64,000 nt of DNA, from positions 1 to 64,000 of the forward strand of contig CAJNOL010000403.1 in assembly GCA_905250125.1 (NCBI GenBank), read 5' to 3'. The notes below the pieces were generated by a model. That model was not told the DNA's origin. It did not search any database and was given only the letters and a program-made list of their open reading frames with translations. Shown here piece after piece: positions 25,023 through 37,597 of the stretch (position 1 is its first letter; the number at the start of each line of letters is the position of its first letter). The DNA is from Rotaria sordida. Lineage: Eukaryota > Rotifera > Eurotatoria > Philodinida > Philodinidae. A program made the translations under genes and the position numbers.

Positions 25023-27221
25023 ATGGCATCATCAATACCACAATTTCAAACTTTAATAACAGTAAATTTTGAATTAGATTAAGAACTAATTTTTGATTTG
25101 TATTTTGACAGATAGAAGAATTTCGTGAATTAATCAATAAACATTTTGAAAGTAATTAGACTTCATTGTTTTTTCTCATATCTTAGTTTGATTATGATTT
25201 TTATTTAGAACAAATTTCTGAAGGTGAAATATATGATGCTAGAGATATTGAACGTTTTAATAAAATTGATGAATATACTTTAATGTTTATACAACATGGT
25301 CAATTTGCTACAAGTTTTAATCAAGATCGAGCATTACGTATATTTGATCAATCAATGAGCTGGCGAAAACAACATAATGTTTATGGTAAAAATTTTAAAA
25401 AAAAACCTTCAATTAAATAAAACTTTCAATAAAAATTTGATTGTAGATATCTCTACAAGTGCATTTCCAGCTGAGTATTTCGATCGAAATATAATTTATT
25501 ATAAAAATTATGATAAATTTAATCATCCTATACGTAAAGACAACAGTTTTTATTTGATTTAATATTTTAATTTTTTGATTATTAGTTCATTTTGTTATTC
25601 GTAATCTTAAGAAAGGACATGAAGATAATGAAGCAATCAAGCGTTTTATAACATACAATTTTGAAAAACATATTCGAGAAAGTCCTGGTAAACATATCGT
25701 TGTTCTTTTTGATATGAGTGGAGCCGGCATTGGAAATTTGGTAAGTTCTATTGTTTCACTTCCAACTTGTCTTTAACAGACTGTCACATCTTCGTTGTTA
25801 GTGCATGGAGCACATATCGATTTGAGTCAGTTTAGAGTTCAGTCTACTCCTAATTTGATTTCTATTTAATCTTTCAATTAAAATTGATAATAATAGCAGT
25901 TAAAATCGAGAATATATGATATTTGCATCTCATGAGATGAACATCTTCATTTTGAATTCATATTTTATTCTATAATACACACATCAATCGAATTACACAG
26001 AATGTGTTGAATTATCGAATTTTAGAATACATAGTCAAATGTGAAAGCAAGTTTTGATTTTGCAGAATATTTTCGAAACTATATTTTCAAGTAGAGTGTG
26101 GATGAGTCATAGCTACAAATTCAAACTATATTATTCACTATGTTTATTTGGATTAGTTGAAAAGCTTGGTGGTATTTGAGCTTCACTCGACTATGAAATG
26201 AAATGCGTTGCGGAGTACATGAGTTCTCGATTTTCGAAAAATACTATTTCGCATACTCAAATTTTCATCATTGCATGAATTCTATTATGAAATATCTATA
26301 TGTTTCATTAAATATAGTGAGTTGAATGAACAGACGTCTTTTACATGTTGGAAAAATGACCGGTAATATTTTCTGCTCTCTATTCGAACTCTACAACGAC
26401 ATTGATCGTTATAAGGATTCTATCAATCTATACCAACCAATTTCTTAAAAACATGTTTAAGAGATCGTTTAATTATTCATCATCTATAATCAGCTGAAAT
26501 CACAGCTACCAAAGGTCTTTGAAAGAAAATCTTGAGGGGAGAATGTAGGGATGGATTCGAGTGGGTGTGTTGTATGTTCATCCAGAGCACACATCCACAT
26601 CCATACCCCACACAGACACCGTTCCGATCTCGAGATCATTTCGATACAAAAAGTCAACGTCGCTTGTGTACGTCTAGTGCGAAATAAAGAAAACTCGAGA
26701 AACATTACAAAAATGTTGTGTTTCGCACCGCATTAATAAGGATTCAATTAGGGATAGGTTGAATTCGAAAATAAACTAAGTTCGAATCAGCTGAGGAAAG
26801 ATTGATGAAATTATAATGTTCTTTGTTTAGTTTAATTTTTATTTAATGAATTTACCATTTTTATATTCAGGATTATGATCTAGTTAAATTTATTATTGCT
26901 AGTATGCAAAATTATTATCCTGGTTTATTAGGTATATTTGTAGAAAATTCGTTTGATTTATATGTAAATATATATATATATATGTATTGTAGCCTATCTT
27001 CTTATGTTCAACATGCCATTTCTGTTATCAGGTAATATTTTTTCAAATATTGATTACCAAGAAAAAATTATTTTCACGTAGCGGCTTGGAAGTTAATTCG
27101 TACTTGGATGTCAAATGAAGCTGACCGATATATTAAATTCACTGATACTAAATCAATCACGGATTACATTTCACCAGATCAATTACCAAAACAAATGGGT
27201 GGTACTGCTGATGAAAGCTAA
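25023..27221 (+). CDS. CRAL-TRIO domain protein, MOSPD2-like
   Basis: Eight exons: 25023-25061, 25112-25151, 25209-25385, 25447-25533, 25586-25740, 26871-26931, 26993-27031 and 27082-27221. They join in frame (738 nt, 245 aa) with GT-AG introns of 50-61 bp except intron 5 (1,130 bp). ATG 25023 is the first in frame (MASSIPQFQTL). The product has the CRAL-TRIO N-terminal helices (EEFRELINKHF, ALRIFDQSMSWRKQ), the lipid-pocket core (HIVVLFDMSGAGIGNLD, YYPGLL) and the C-terminal AAWKLIRTWMS...YISPDQLPKQMGGT, closest in pattern to the CRAL-TRIO part of MOSPD2. Such domains bind phosphoinositides, tocopherol or similar lipids in the cytosol. The MSP (VAP-like) domain and TM of MOSPD2 are absent, so it is a CRAL-TRIO-only form. 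Intron 5 holds foldback 9. Confidence 0.9.
26541..26620. repeat. Telomere-like GT/CA foldback 9, in CRAL-TRIO intron 5
   Basis: GT arm 26541-26575 (GAATGTAGGGATGGATTCGAGTGGGTGTG) and CA arm 26587-26620 (CACACATCCACATCC...ACCCCACAC). It lies inside the only long intron of the CRAL-TRIO gene, showing these elements are tolerated in transcribed DNA. Confidence 0.8.
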
Positions 27222-27548
27222 TAATCTAATGTTAATAACTTTCTTTGTTTTTTCTATATTGAATATGTCAAAATATTCATTATTCTTATTATAAGATGAA
27301 AATAATGAAAAAAATCGAGCAAAATTTTAAATGCTTTCATTTATATATCATTTGATAGAGCTCTTCATTCGGATTAAGGATATATAGTTTTTAATCTTTT
27401 GTAATGTTGTTTTCATGTTAAAAATTGGGAGCCGAAAACTCAAAAAAAAACGACTTTTTAAACTGAATCGAATGTGATTGTAAATTTATTTATGGCGGTC
27501 AAAATACGTCCGACAAGGACGAGAGGATAGACCGATCCAATGATTTTC

Positions 27549-27600
27549 GTGGAGGTGTAGGTATGAGTGTGATTGTAAGAAGTACAACACTCACACCTGC
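27549..27600. repeat. Telomere-like GT/CA foldback 10
   Basis: GT arm 27549-27574 (GTGGAGGTGTAGGTATGAGTGTG) and CA arm 27585-27600 (CAACACTCACACCTGC), about 330 bp past the CRAL-TRIO stop. Confidence 0.75.
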
Positions 27601-28568
27601 AATTTGACGAAAAGTCTCTTGTATGATTTAAACCTCTCTATTGTGTCTTACTCTTTAGTTCCATAGCGATCATGCTTTAAAACTTTTTTTTGTTCATAGA
27701 TCTCTTTAATTTTATACGCCAAGTTGAGGAGATAGCCAAAACATAGAGAGAATTCACCAAGCATCGAATTATATTTCTCGAAATTTACTCATTAATGAAA
27801 ACAAAAATCTCCTTTTTTGACATATGATTTATCGTCGAAAGAGAGAAGTTCTGTTTCAAATCTTATCGTTTTCGTGAATCATTCAGTTTCGAATTAATCA
27901 TGCCTAATTAAGTAGGTTTGATATGAGAGAAAAGTTACTAATTGTACATGTAATTACTCTATATAAAACTATGTGAGAATAAATGTATTGCACACTGAGT
28001 AGCAACTGTATCCAATATATTCAATGAACAACGAAAACAAAAAGAGAAAACAGCTGAACTATGTTTCGCTTCGTCGTCGGATATTGATTCTCGAAATCCA
28101 ATGTTGTATAATTGATGAACAGTCCAAAGTCACGAATAGCAGCAGTCATGTGAACAATAGAATAGACAACTTCAACACAATGTCAGTTTGTGTACTATTG
28201 AGAGTAGGAGACAAAAAAAAACTTTTACCCAGCTTCTGCATAATAGCAATATGATAATTAAGGATTCATCGATTGTCAGCAAGGTAAAAAAGAGATGTAA
28301 GTTGATAAATATAACTGTAATAGTTTTTTCAAAGAATATTAACAAAGATAACTTAATTGAATAGAAACAATGCATTTACTTCGTTGGCTTCAACATTTGA
28401 ACAATGTATGAGTGCAAGCGGTAAACATCTAGTAGTGATTATACGCGCTTCAAGGTTCAAATAGGTATTTTGATGGCAATCAAAGAGACAATGTTTTTTT
28501 TCTTCAATAGTGCCGATAAGTACTTGGATCGCTACCTATGCAATAGAAAGCGGAAACATTTGCTTAAT

Positions 28569-28646
28569 GGTGGGGGTATGGGTGTGAGTTTGATAAGGTT
28601 ATTAGTTTAGATAAGATTCACGTCCACATTCACCTACATACATCAC
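28569..28646. repeat. Telomere-like GT/CA foldback 11
   Basis: GT arm 28569-28590 (GGTGGGGGTATGGGTGTGAG) and CA arm 28617-28646 (CACGTCCACATTCACCTACAT) with a ~26-nt AT-rich loop. Confidence 0.75.
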
Positions 28647-30005
28647 ATTTTAATTTAATTTCAAACTGTTTAGAAGTTACACGCACGTCTAGATATAAGA
28701 CATGTAAAGTAAGATTTTTTAATAATCATATACTAAAGGTAATAATTGCTTCTTGTCTACTTTGCCTTTTCACTGTAATTTTGACATCATCAGTACATAA
28801 TTATTTATAAATAAAAAGTAACAGGAAATTAAAATTTATTACATAGTCACTTATAAGAAAAATCAGTATGAAAAGAAATAAATATTACACACTGACAATT
28901 TGTTGTTTTTTTTTCTACTATTTTTGGACTCTTTTCTTTAGTCATATAAGAAAAAGAAAAGAAAAGAACGAAGACTGGCGTACATTTGAATGACAGAAAA
29001 TAAGACAAGCAGGAATAAAAGTCTTCAATTGAAAGATAGTTAGTAAAATATACGAAGTTACCTTGTCATTAGGAATCTTCGGATTCAAAACAATTGGAAT
29101 GGGAACCGGAATTGCATCCCTGATTTCAAAGAAAATTTTCTAAATCTAAATTCTTAGGTCGCTCTGAAGATTCAGGATACTGTTTATTGATTATCTTTAT
29201 TCTGTAACTAGCACAATCTGCACATATTTCAGACAATTTTGACGATAATCCTATAACAATCAAGTGATAATTGACTATTGTTTTTGAAGTATGACACATT
29301 GGGTCGGACGTACGTACATCTAGGGAATAAAATGTCTTCAGATCTGAACCCGACCAGCTTCAGAACCAACTTGAGAAGTTCTACATGTCATTGTTATCGA
29401 TATGTTGTTTTGATAATTTATTTCTTCAACAATTAACAAACTTCGTCTATACCGTATATAATTTTGCTTGAGAACATTTATTCATTGTTCTTTGCTCGAC
29501 AGCAAATATTGTTCACCTTTTTTTTTAGTAGTTTTGGATGTGAAGATGAATCACTGCTTTCTTACATTATTTTTAGTTGTCAAGACAAACTTACGTTGTG
29601 AAGAATAAATCTATGCGACATGTAATGTAGACGTAACTGAAAGTAGAAAGGAAGAGAAAAAATGTTTTTGATACATAGCTGTTTTTACGCGTCTGTTATT
29701 GCATATTGTGGATGGCGAACATGGAAGAAACACATTGGAGAAAGGTAGACGTAGACATCAAGACGTAAACTTAGGTTTAAAAATGTGTCAGATAGAAATG
29801 TAAAATGGTTATTTTGTGAGCAATGATCACAATTGTCTGATGTATATAAAAGCTTGGCAATGTATAGGTTAAGGCATACTTTTCTTGTCACCACATTACT
29901 TCGATTCGATATTTGTTCAATTTTTTCTTACTCAAGGAGTAAAATAAGATATAAAGTCATTGTCGGAAACTGAAATCTTCTTCATCTATATCTGTTTATC
30001 AAGAC
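28647..30005. other. Spacer without recognised genes
   Basis: AT-rich, with only short chance frames. No repeats or RNA genes recognised. Confidence 0.5.
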
Positions 30006-30212
30006 ATGGATGCTATTATGAAACAACTTATCCAAATCAAAAATTACATTGAACTAGCTTGTATGTGTAGTGAAAATGGTGAAAATGGACTTGCTCGTCT
30101 ATATTATATGAATGCTGATATATTAATTCAAAAACTTTCGGTGGATCTAAACAAGTGTATGTTAGAACTTGAAAATGAAGGTCAACAACCTGAAGAAATT
30201 ATACATATTTGA
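30006..30212 (+). CDS. Possible 68-aa small protein
   Basis: ATG to TGA frame with helical, protein-like composition (MKQLIQIKNYIELACMCSENG...LARLYYMNADILIQKL). It is continuous, begins at an ATG after AT-rich DNA and ends with an acidic tail. I do not recognise a family; it resembles a small helical-bundle subunit. It is better than the usual noise but lacks support from splice sites or homology. Confidence 0.4.
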   Translation: MDAIMKQLIQIKNYIELACMCSENGENGLARLYYMNADILIQKLSVDLNKCMLELENEGQQPEEIIHI

Positions 30213-33200
30213 CTCTTGTCCTCGAACACTAAAAGAATTATTCTCTTACTTGTTAATGTATATCTCTTAAGATTAAATATATTATTAAGAATAAAAAAGA
30301 TATATTAGACCAACATTTACAAATGCATACTAAACTATAGCAAATATTATTAGATATGAGAATTTTCAATTTTTAAAGACAAATTATTCGATATTCGATG
30401 ATGGATAACGTATTAAAGATAGATATTCTGTTTAGCATTTTGCCTATGGAACATTAACGTATGGCTTTTTTTTCTCTCCTCATGTTTCTAAACATAGCAG
30501 AACGAAAAATATTTTATTTAAAAGAACGAAACACGTGACAAAAAACAGGGTTGACCTTTTTTCAACAGGTAACTCATGTGTTTTATTCCTGCGAAGAAAA
30601 AAAATGTTTTTGAACTTGAAAATATCGTATAGAATAATTATAATTATTAATTAATATTTCGATTTTTTTGTTTTCGATTGAATATTTTTGGAATTACAAT
30701 GTCAAACGAGGATGTTCATAAAGAAAGTGCACGTCAAGTTGTTAACGATAACTAACGTAAAGAAAAAGTTCGTATATAAAAAGTGTCAATAAATCTCTTT
30801 TGTGAATACGTACGAACAGGAAACTAAAGGCACTCATCCTTACAAATAGATCTTGAGCTAATGAATTTGAATCCTGTAAAATTTTTCAGAATATGTTATC
30901 GTTGTATTGTTGAAGAGGTTATAGAAAAATTCTCAGCTCTTATGCATGATATTTTTAGAAGATATTCAACAAAGAAGAGTCGAAAACAGCTCATTTAGCC
31001 ATTCTGAATTCTCTGTAGATGTGGGCATCTCATTCAAATACATGCACACCCATATTCTTTGTCGGATCCAAATTCCATGGTAAAAACAGTCGGATCTTTT
31101 ATCATCTTCTTCGAAATTACCTTCAACAACTCCTAAGACAAATTCGTCATACACTTTCAACGTATATGATTAAATCATTATGTTTGGATTCCAATGAAGA
31201 ATTCAGTGCAGAGGAACGAATAAGAAATAATTCATTGGAATTGTTGCCAGATTTTATAAAAAAATCAAGAAAAAAAAAATTTATAATCTAAATTCAGTGT
31301 CAAAGAAATAAAAAAAAGATTGAAATGGTTATTATTGAGAAATTCAATGTCAAATTGAATCATCTGAGAATAATATTATTTCCAAAGAAAACAAAAGTCA
31401 TTTAACATATTCTGATTTGCAATCAAATCCGAATTCATTATGTATTATTTAATCTTCATTTCATTATTCATTATCTGTATCAAATAAATAAACTCATTCA
31501 ATTTGATTTGTTTCATCAGATTTTTCTTGATTTGATTCCCTTGCTCAAATATTCATAGTTAAATCTTCGAAATATTTGTATATATCAGCATCAATTACAA
31601 ATCAAAATATTCATCAAACAATGCCAAACTCAGCAGTAGTTGTTATTTTTCGAACATATCCACAATTAAATGGTCGAACAACATCAATATCTTCAATTAT
31701 TAATTAATCAATAAACATTCAACAACAAGAAATTTGAAAATAGTAACAAACACATTTATAAACTTCTTTCTTTTTTTTGTTTATTAAAAGTTAATTATTA
31801 TTAGAAAATATATCATCTGTCCTGTGTTAAACTTAATAGAATAAAACAAAAAATTCATAATCGAACTTTACATGTCATCAAAAAAATTTTGTTTTTGTAC
31901 ATCTCAAATAATTTTATTCTAGTGAAATCATTTTTTTAAAATAAGATAAATTATTAGTTAAAGACAATTAATGAGTGGACTATGTTAACCGATCAATCGT
32001 TTTCTCATTTCAAACTACATAATCATATATTTTATAAATCATGAAAATCTTGAATGATGAGAATTATAAATTTTCTTAGGTGTTTATATCATAGTGTTAT
32101 AAAATTCGCCTCGTAAACAGTCACTCTTTGTGTTTCAAATCGGTTCTTTTTTTCTTTAAGAAAATTGAGCACTTTGAATACATTCTCAAAATATAAATTG
32201 ACTCAACTTATCGTTTTAATGATAATTTAATCTAAATGATATTTCGAAATGGCGAAACGAGCGTTGAAACGATACTTCAATTGTTCAAGTTTTTCATAGA
32301 TAATAAGAGAAACGATTTTTCTTCACAACAACTTGAAAAAGACAAAAAATAATCGAAGAATATTTTAGTGAGACTTATTCATTTACATTGAATATTTATT
32401 CTTAATATTTCAAAGTATTCAGAAATCGATGCAACACAATTGTATAAGTCAATGATCGATAATACATCGGATGTAACTATTTCTTTTTGTAAATCTAAAA
32501 CAAGGTTTTTGAAAATTCTCTCTCGACAAATCGTGCTCTTTCTTTTTTATAATAACAAATACTAATCAGTTCGTATAATCCAATTATATCAATAGGAATT
32601 CAATGAAGTTTTCTTTTTTAATTCTAATGCTATATAATAATGTTGAATTGTTAAATCATGATCTTTCTTATTTTAATAAGATACAACAATTCTTTTTTTA
32701 TTGCAAATTAGCAAACATTATCAGACGAATATTTTTCATAAAGGTCCATCGGCTTGATATCATATTCTACTGCTAAATTATATTATATTATTTATTTTCA
32801 TCACAATGATTAGTGAGTTCACCAAAAGTTAAAATCAGAATTGGATCATCATTAGGAAAGATAGTTGTTCGACTTAACAATGATTTTTGACAATGTTCAA
32901 GATACTTATGAAATTATGATCAGTTTCAATTTCGAATCGCCCTAGCAATTTTCGTTCATGCGTATATGAGTGTGGATCTGGATAAAAAAAAGTGTTACAT
33001 CTTCACTCGAATATTCGTTCCTCATAAATATACGATAATTCTAGATACCTTCTGATAACCACATTTGAGTTATTTTTGTATTCTGTGGAATCTCTGATAT
33101 AATTCTTCACGACGATCAAATACATTCCGATGTCGTTTCATTTCTCACACACTTCACTTTAGTTATTTTTTTGTTCTCATTTATTTTATATCTGTTTATC

Positions 33201-33438
33201 TTATCTTGCATCTAGTTTCTTTTTTTTTTCAAACATATTTCTTTGATAGTTTCTCTTTTTCTATATCGAGTTTGTGTATTGAAGAAGAATAAGAGAATCA
33301 TTTTTTCTTTTCATTGATAACAAACAAAAAGAATCATTCGATGTTTTTATTCTTATTCAAAGGAAGAAGCAAACGATTAACGTAAACAATACAAAATCTT
33401 CGTTATAAATTGATATACAATATATATATATATATATA
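30213..33438. other. Long AT-rich region without clear genes
   Basis: 3.2 kb of very AT-rich DNA. A frame at ~31019-31291 (+) and its opposite-strand shadow have weakly protein-like ends, and a short ATG frame lies at 30699. Neither is convincing. A lone GTGTGGATCTGG tract lies near 32970. (TA)n occupies 33420-33438 directly before the next start codon. Confidence 0.45.
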
Positions 33439-33828
33439 ATGATGGTAAAAATAATCTTTATTCTATTAATTAGTTTTTTAAACATTTATTATGTTAATAG
33501 TCTAATTTGTATGAGTAATGATTTATTTAAAATTTCACGAAACGATATTCTATCATCTAATGAATTTTTTACATTAGAAAAGTTAACAAATAAAACAATG
33601 GATTCAACTATAAAAAATAATTTATGTTATGCTAAAATATTAATTGATTCTGATGAAACAGATGGTGATGCTACAATTCAATTCAAACAAAATATAAATT
33701 ATACTATTAATAAATTGACTTTTGAGACAATGTTTTTATTATCTAAATATAATGATTCTATAATTAGTTCAATTGAATATTCATGTTCATCGGATGATCT
33801 ATGTGATAGAAGATTTATAAATAGATGA
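33439..33828 (+). CDS. Secreted Cys-containing protein, unrecognised
   Basis: 129 aa with a clear signal peptide (MMVKIIFILLISFLNIYYVNS), then LICMSND..., two NxT/NxS-type glycosylation sites and a C-terminal YSCSSDDLCDRRF motif. The cysteine pattern could fit a small three-finger or Ly6-like fold, but too few cysteines are present to be sure. It ends at TGA, yet the same frame continues open for 19 more codons (VHWLTNIGYEQLK) to TAA, with composition like the protein. The TGA may therefore be a late nonsense codon. (TA)n sits at the start. Confidence 0.6.
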   Translation: MMVKIIFILLISFLNIYYVNSLICMSNDLFKISRNDILSSNEFFTLEKLTNKTMDSTIKNNLCYAKILIDSDETDGDATIQFKQNINYTINKLTFETMFLLSKYNDSIISSIEYSCSSDDLCDRRFINR

Positions 33829-34980
33829 GTTCATTGGTTAACTAATATTGGTTATGAACAATTGAAAAATAAATTTATTAATATATAACAACATTCAATG
33901 CTCAATCAAATTAATATTATACTATTTCTAGAAAAATTAAGAATTATTTGTATTCTGATAACTTTGTAACTTAACGAGTAGTGATAAACATTCAGCGATG
34001 ATTATTATTCATAGGTATGCTTTAATCTTGGAAGTTAAGTTTTGAGATGTGATTTAGAGAAAAACTCGTTCTATGTTACGGCAATATTCATAATGGATGG
34101 TTATTGTACTTTTCATTTTTGTCAATGTAACTTATTTTTATGCTTGATTAATTAATTATCTGAGGAACACATAGTTAGTGTTCATACTCTGAATATGCTG
34201 TCTGCTACTGTTTTTCGGTTACAGAACGTTGTTTTATATGTGTTAGGTTTGACACTGTTGTCCATTAGAGAATCTTTGTAGAACTTCGATGGAAAGAAAT
34301 AGTAAAGTAGAACATTTAATTCTGAACGATGACTCATCACACACACATGCACGATGCAGACTTGTGACCACAATATCAAACAAAAAGGCTGAAGTGAAAT
34401 AAGTAACAGGAAAAGGAAAGTCTAAGAGAAAAATGTTGTATCAAATACGCATTTCTTTTCAGTTCATTATTTACAAATATATCGAATGTATGTCTTTTGG
34501 TAAAAAATATTTCATTTTATTAAAACAAATTATTCACAAATTGAGTTACTACTCGATAAAATTTTTATATCTTAATGTCGAGATGATTAGCTTTTTCACA
34601 TAAGACGATGTCACATACAAGTTTTCTTATATAAAAATTTTCACTAAATCGAATGCGTAGTCTTCGAAAAACGGCGAAAAAAAATTTTTTTGAATATATT
34701 GTTACTTAATCCAGTGAATGGAATTTTCAACAATAAACGATTCAAAAAATATCAATATAACTAATTATATAGTTGTAACTCTTGAATATATACGAAATCG
34801 ATAAAATATATAAACTGATCAGCTTTGGTCATTATCGTAATTTTATAATTTTATTTGATTATCATTTAGAAAAGTTGTTTTTTTACCTAAAATATCAATA
34901 TCAACTTAATTTAGTTTATTAAGCAGAGAGATAAATGATTTCGAGGCAAGAATGATCACCATAGGTTTTCATTAAAAGTA

Positions 34981-36032
34981 TTATGTGTTTAGATGTGCAT
35001 ACACTTTATCCAGTAACGGATCGATTGTGTGTGTTTGTATAGGAATTGGTGGAGAACTCCAAGTGAACCATTGAAAATCGTGATGCTCACTAGGAATAAC
35101 CTGCAGGGAAAATTATTAAAATGTGTGATAAGAAGTGAGTTATTTCTTACTTGTGTTGAATCTGATTTTAGTCTTGCTAAAAATACTACGAGCGTCTTCT
35201 TCACTTGTTCGCCTCCAAAGCGTTCGTATGTCGGATAGTAAATCTAAAGTGTTATAAAATCAAATTGAGTGAACATATTCAAGACTACTATAAGAATAAT
35301 GAAAATAATTACATATTCAAATCGAAAGTTAGAATCGACATCAATATCTGATGATTTGATTCCTGTTTCTTCACATAATTCTAAATTTATAGTATAAAAA
35401 TTTTAGTGATAATTGATATTAATAAGACAGTCTTTATTTAAACAGCATGGAATTCATGGATTTGTTTTTAAGGATCATTTTATTCTTATATCTTTTTTAT
35501 GTATTTTCTTCTGATATCATTTTTATCTTTTAATTGTCATGGACAGGTTGATCTCATTTCTACAAAAATCCTAGTCTGGTTGTATATCCATCAATATTTT
35601 AATAGTTTTGTACATTCTATTTTGGCATCTTGAAAGTTATTGTGTTAAACATATAGGAACTTCATTGCAGTCTCAATAAAACGGGTATAATTTACATAAT
35701 CATTCATTGATTATGTCTGCTTGTGTTTTTCAGATGGAAACTAAATTTTCAGTCGAATTTGACTATATCAGGAAAACATGAGAGATTTAGAGATATAGAA
35801 AACTTTACACGTGATTTGGTAATCTTATATTGATAATATCTTATAACTGATTCAATTTTTTTTTACCTCGTAAAGCTGTTTGTTGTTCACTTTCTCCAAT
35901 TTCCATGTGTCCTTTTGGTAAATCATAATAATGTGGATGTTTCATTAGCAAAAAACTCTGATCAGGCTTCATTACGAGAAATCCACATGATTTCACTTGT
36001 CGTAGTTCACTGGTGTTAGTGTGTTCTACCAT
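34981..36032 (-). CDS. Nudix hydrolase, NUDT2 (Ap4A hydrolase)-like
   Basis: Four exons: 36032-35867, 35380-35313, 35243-35151 and 35100-34981 (TAA). They join in frame to 447 nt, 148 aa, almost the 147 aa of human NUDT2. The Nudix box is spliced from exons 1 and 2: GHMEIGESEQQTALR then ELCEETG, matching GX5EX7REXXEEXG with the catalytic glutamates present. PKGH precedes it, and FTW and YPTY blocks fit an asymmetric diadenosine tetraphosphatase, which hydrolyses Ap4A to ATP and AMP in the cytosol. Introns are 486, 69 and 50 bp. ATG 36032 overlaps the stop of an upstream frame in the same exon. Confidence 0.85.
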
Positions 36033-36450
36033 TTAATCGGTTCGCTTCGTATACAGAAAATCAATATTTGAAAAGTATATCTACAATATACACGGAAAAG
36101 TTTATAATAGTCAAAAAAAATTTTCATCACATAAAATAAACGATACACTGTTATTTAAACGAGTTGACTATATGAATGCTTCCGACATACCTGTAATAAC
36201 ATGACGCATTTTGTATACAAACCATTCCTATTCTTTCATACTCTTGTGCAAGAAGATTGTGTACCACATCGCCAAAACAAAAATACATTAATGAAAAGAA
36301 AGATGCCGAATTTCTTTCGATGATCTGTATCAACAATGTTTGTTTCGGCGATAATTCTATTCGGCCTCTTTTTAAATATATACTATATAACCAATGATGT
36401 AAAAGTTCTTGATTAATTTCATTTGCGTTCTCATGCTGCTCACAAATACT
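36026..36450 (-). CDS. 3' part of an unrecognised helical protein, ending inside the Nudix first exon
   Basis: Exon 36450-36191 is open for 260 nt and ends in a perfect donor (GTATGT). It joins exon 36080-36026, which follows a TTGTAG acceptor, and the frame ends WYW-free at ...IKW-TAG. Composition is protein-like (ELLHHWLYSIYLKRG, FGDVVHNLLAQEYERIGMVCIQNASCYY), helical and TPR-reminiscent, but I recognise no family. The 5' exons are not found: a 52-bp intron upstream would fit by size (donor at 36502) but its exon does not stay open. The stop (36028-36026) lies 7 nt inside the Nudix coding sequence in another frame, so the last exon serves both genes. Confidence 0.45.
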
Positions 36451-36752
36451 CTAGACGCGTTATTATTCACCATTAAAAAGGGTATAGTCTAAAGTACATA
36501 CTGATGTATTTTTTTCATCAAATATTTACTTTTCTTTCGGATGAAGAAATCAGTTGAAAAAGAAGCATTATAAAATTGTGTGTTTGCATTTTTTTAATGG
36601 ATGCTTCGAAGAAACGAACTTCTCCGTATTTTTGCTATTAATTTTTTTTCATTTTAACTTTTTGAATTTAGTTTTTTACTAAAAGATGCTCTATGGAATT
36701 TTTATACAAGATGGTGTAATTGATTGAACTCAAATGTTTTTTTCCGATTGAT

Positions 36753-36778
36753 GGTATGGGATGTGGGTGTGAGTATGA
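36753..36778. repeat. GT arm of a telomere-like foldback split by a transposon
   Basis: ATGGTATGGGATGTGGGTG is followed directly by a mariner-like element. The expected CA side would be the degraded CAACACCACTCCATTC tract at ~37378. Confidence 0.65.
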
Positions 36779-36781
36779 ATA

Positions 36782-37354
36782 TAGGGTGTCCGGTAAGTCA
36801 TGAAACAGACACACTAAGAATTGAATATCTCTGTTATGGCTCGACCAAACGGGCTCATTTTTTTACTAAGGATGGAGGCATGTTTACACTCTAAATTCAT
36901 ACGGAAGAGGTCAGTGAGAACCTTTGTTAGATACCACTATTGGCCTCAACGAGAAAATTTTACTTGTTTACAGGTAGGAAAAAAATAGTATATAGGATAG
37001 TGCAAAAGTCACTTTATCAGAAAAGAGAATTGAATATCTTCATTACGGCGCGAGCAAATGAGTTGATTTTCTTACTAAAAATAGGGGCATGTTTGCACTC
37101 CTAATCCATATAAGTGAGATTAGTGAGAACCTGTGGTGAGCATATTGTTTTCTTTTCCTATTTGTGAACAAGTAAAATTTTCTTGTTGAGGTCAATAGTG
37201 GTATTTAACAAAGGTTCTCAATGACCTTGTCCGTATGAATTTGGAGTGTGACCATGCCTCTATCCTTGGTAAAAAAAATGAACCCATTTGGTCGAGCTAT
37301 AATGAAGATATTCAATTTTTAGTGTGTCTGTTTCATGGTTTACTGGACACTCTA
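36782..37354. mobile_element. Mariner-like non-autonomous element with long inverted repeats
   Basis: 573 bp bounded by TAGGGTGTCCGGTAAGTCAT on the left and its diverged reverse complement on the right (...GGTTTACTGGACACTCTA), with TA duplicated on both sides (36780-36781, 37355-37356), typical of Tc1/mariner insertion. The inverted repeats are about 200 bp. A third diverged copy of the arm lies inside, about 37030-37145, in direct orientation with the left arm. No transposase frame. Confidence 0.85.
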
Positions 37355-37540
37355 TAGGAAAAGAAGAGATATATTCAACACCACTCCATTCATCTAATGG
37401 TATTAGGATAAACTTGGCTTAACTTTTTTTGTTTCAAACTAAATAAAAAATGAAAATGCTTCATGAAAATCAAAATTGATCCGAATTGAATCCATGGAAA
37501 TTCATTTGGGGATCGTTGCTGAATTTACAAGAATTGAAGA

Positions 37541-37597
37541 ATAGGGTGTGGGTGTGTATATTGCTTTCAACTATACGCACACCCACACCCACCCTCT
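37541..37597. repeat. Telomere-like GT/CA foldback 12
   Basis: GT arm 37541-37560 (AATAGGGTGTGGGTGTGTAT) and CA arm 37573-37597 (ATACGCACACCCACACCC) with a 12-nt loop; a nearly perfect stem. Confidence 0.85.

Noticed and set aside
31019..31291. 90-codon plus-strand frame and its antisense
   Set aside because: Weak composition on both strands and no splice support; neither could be chosen.
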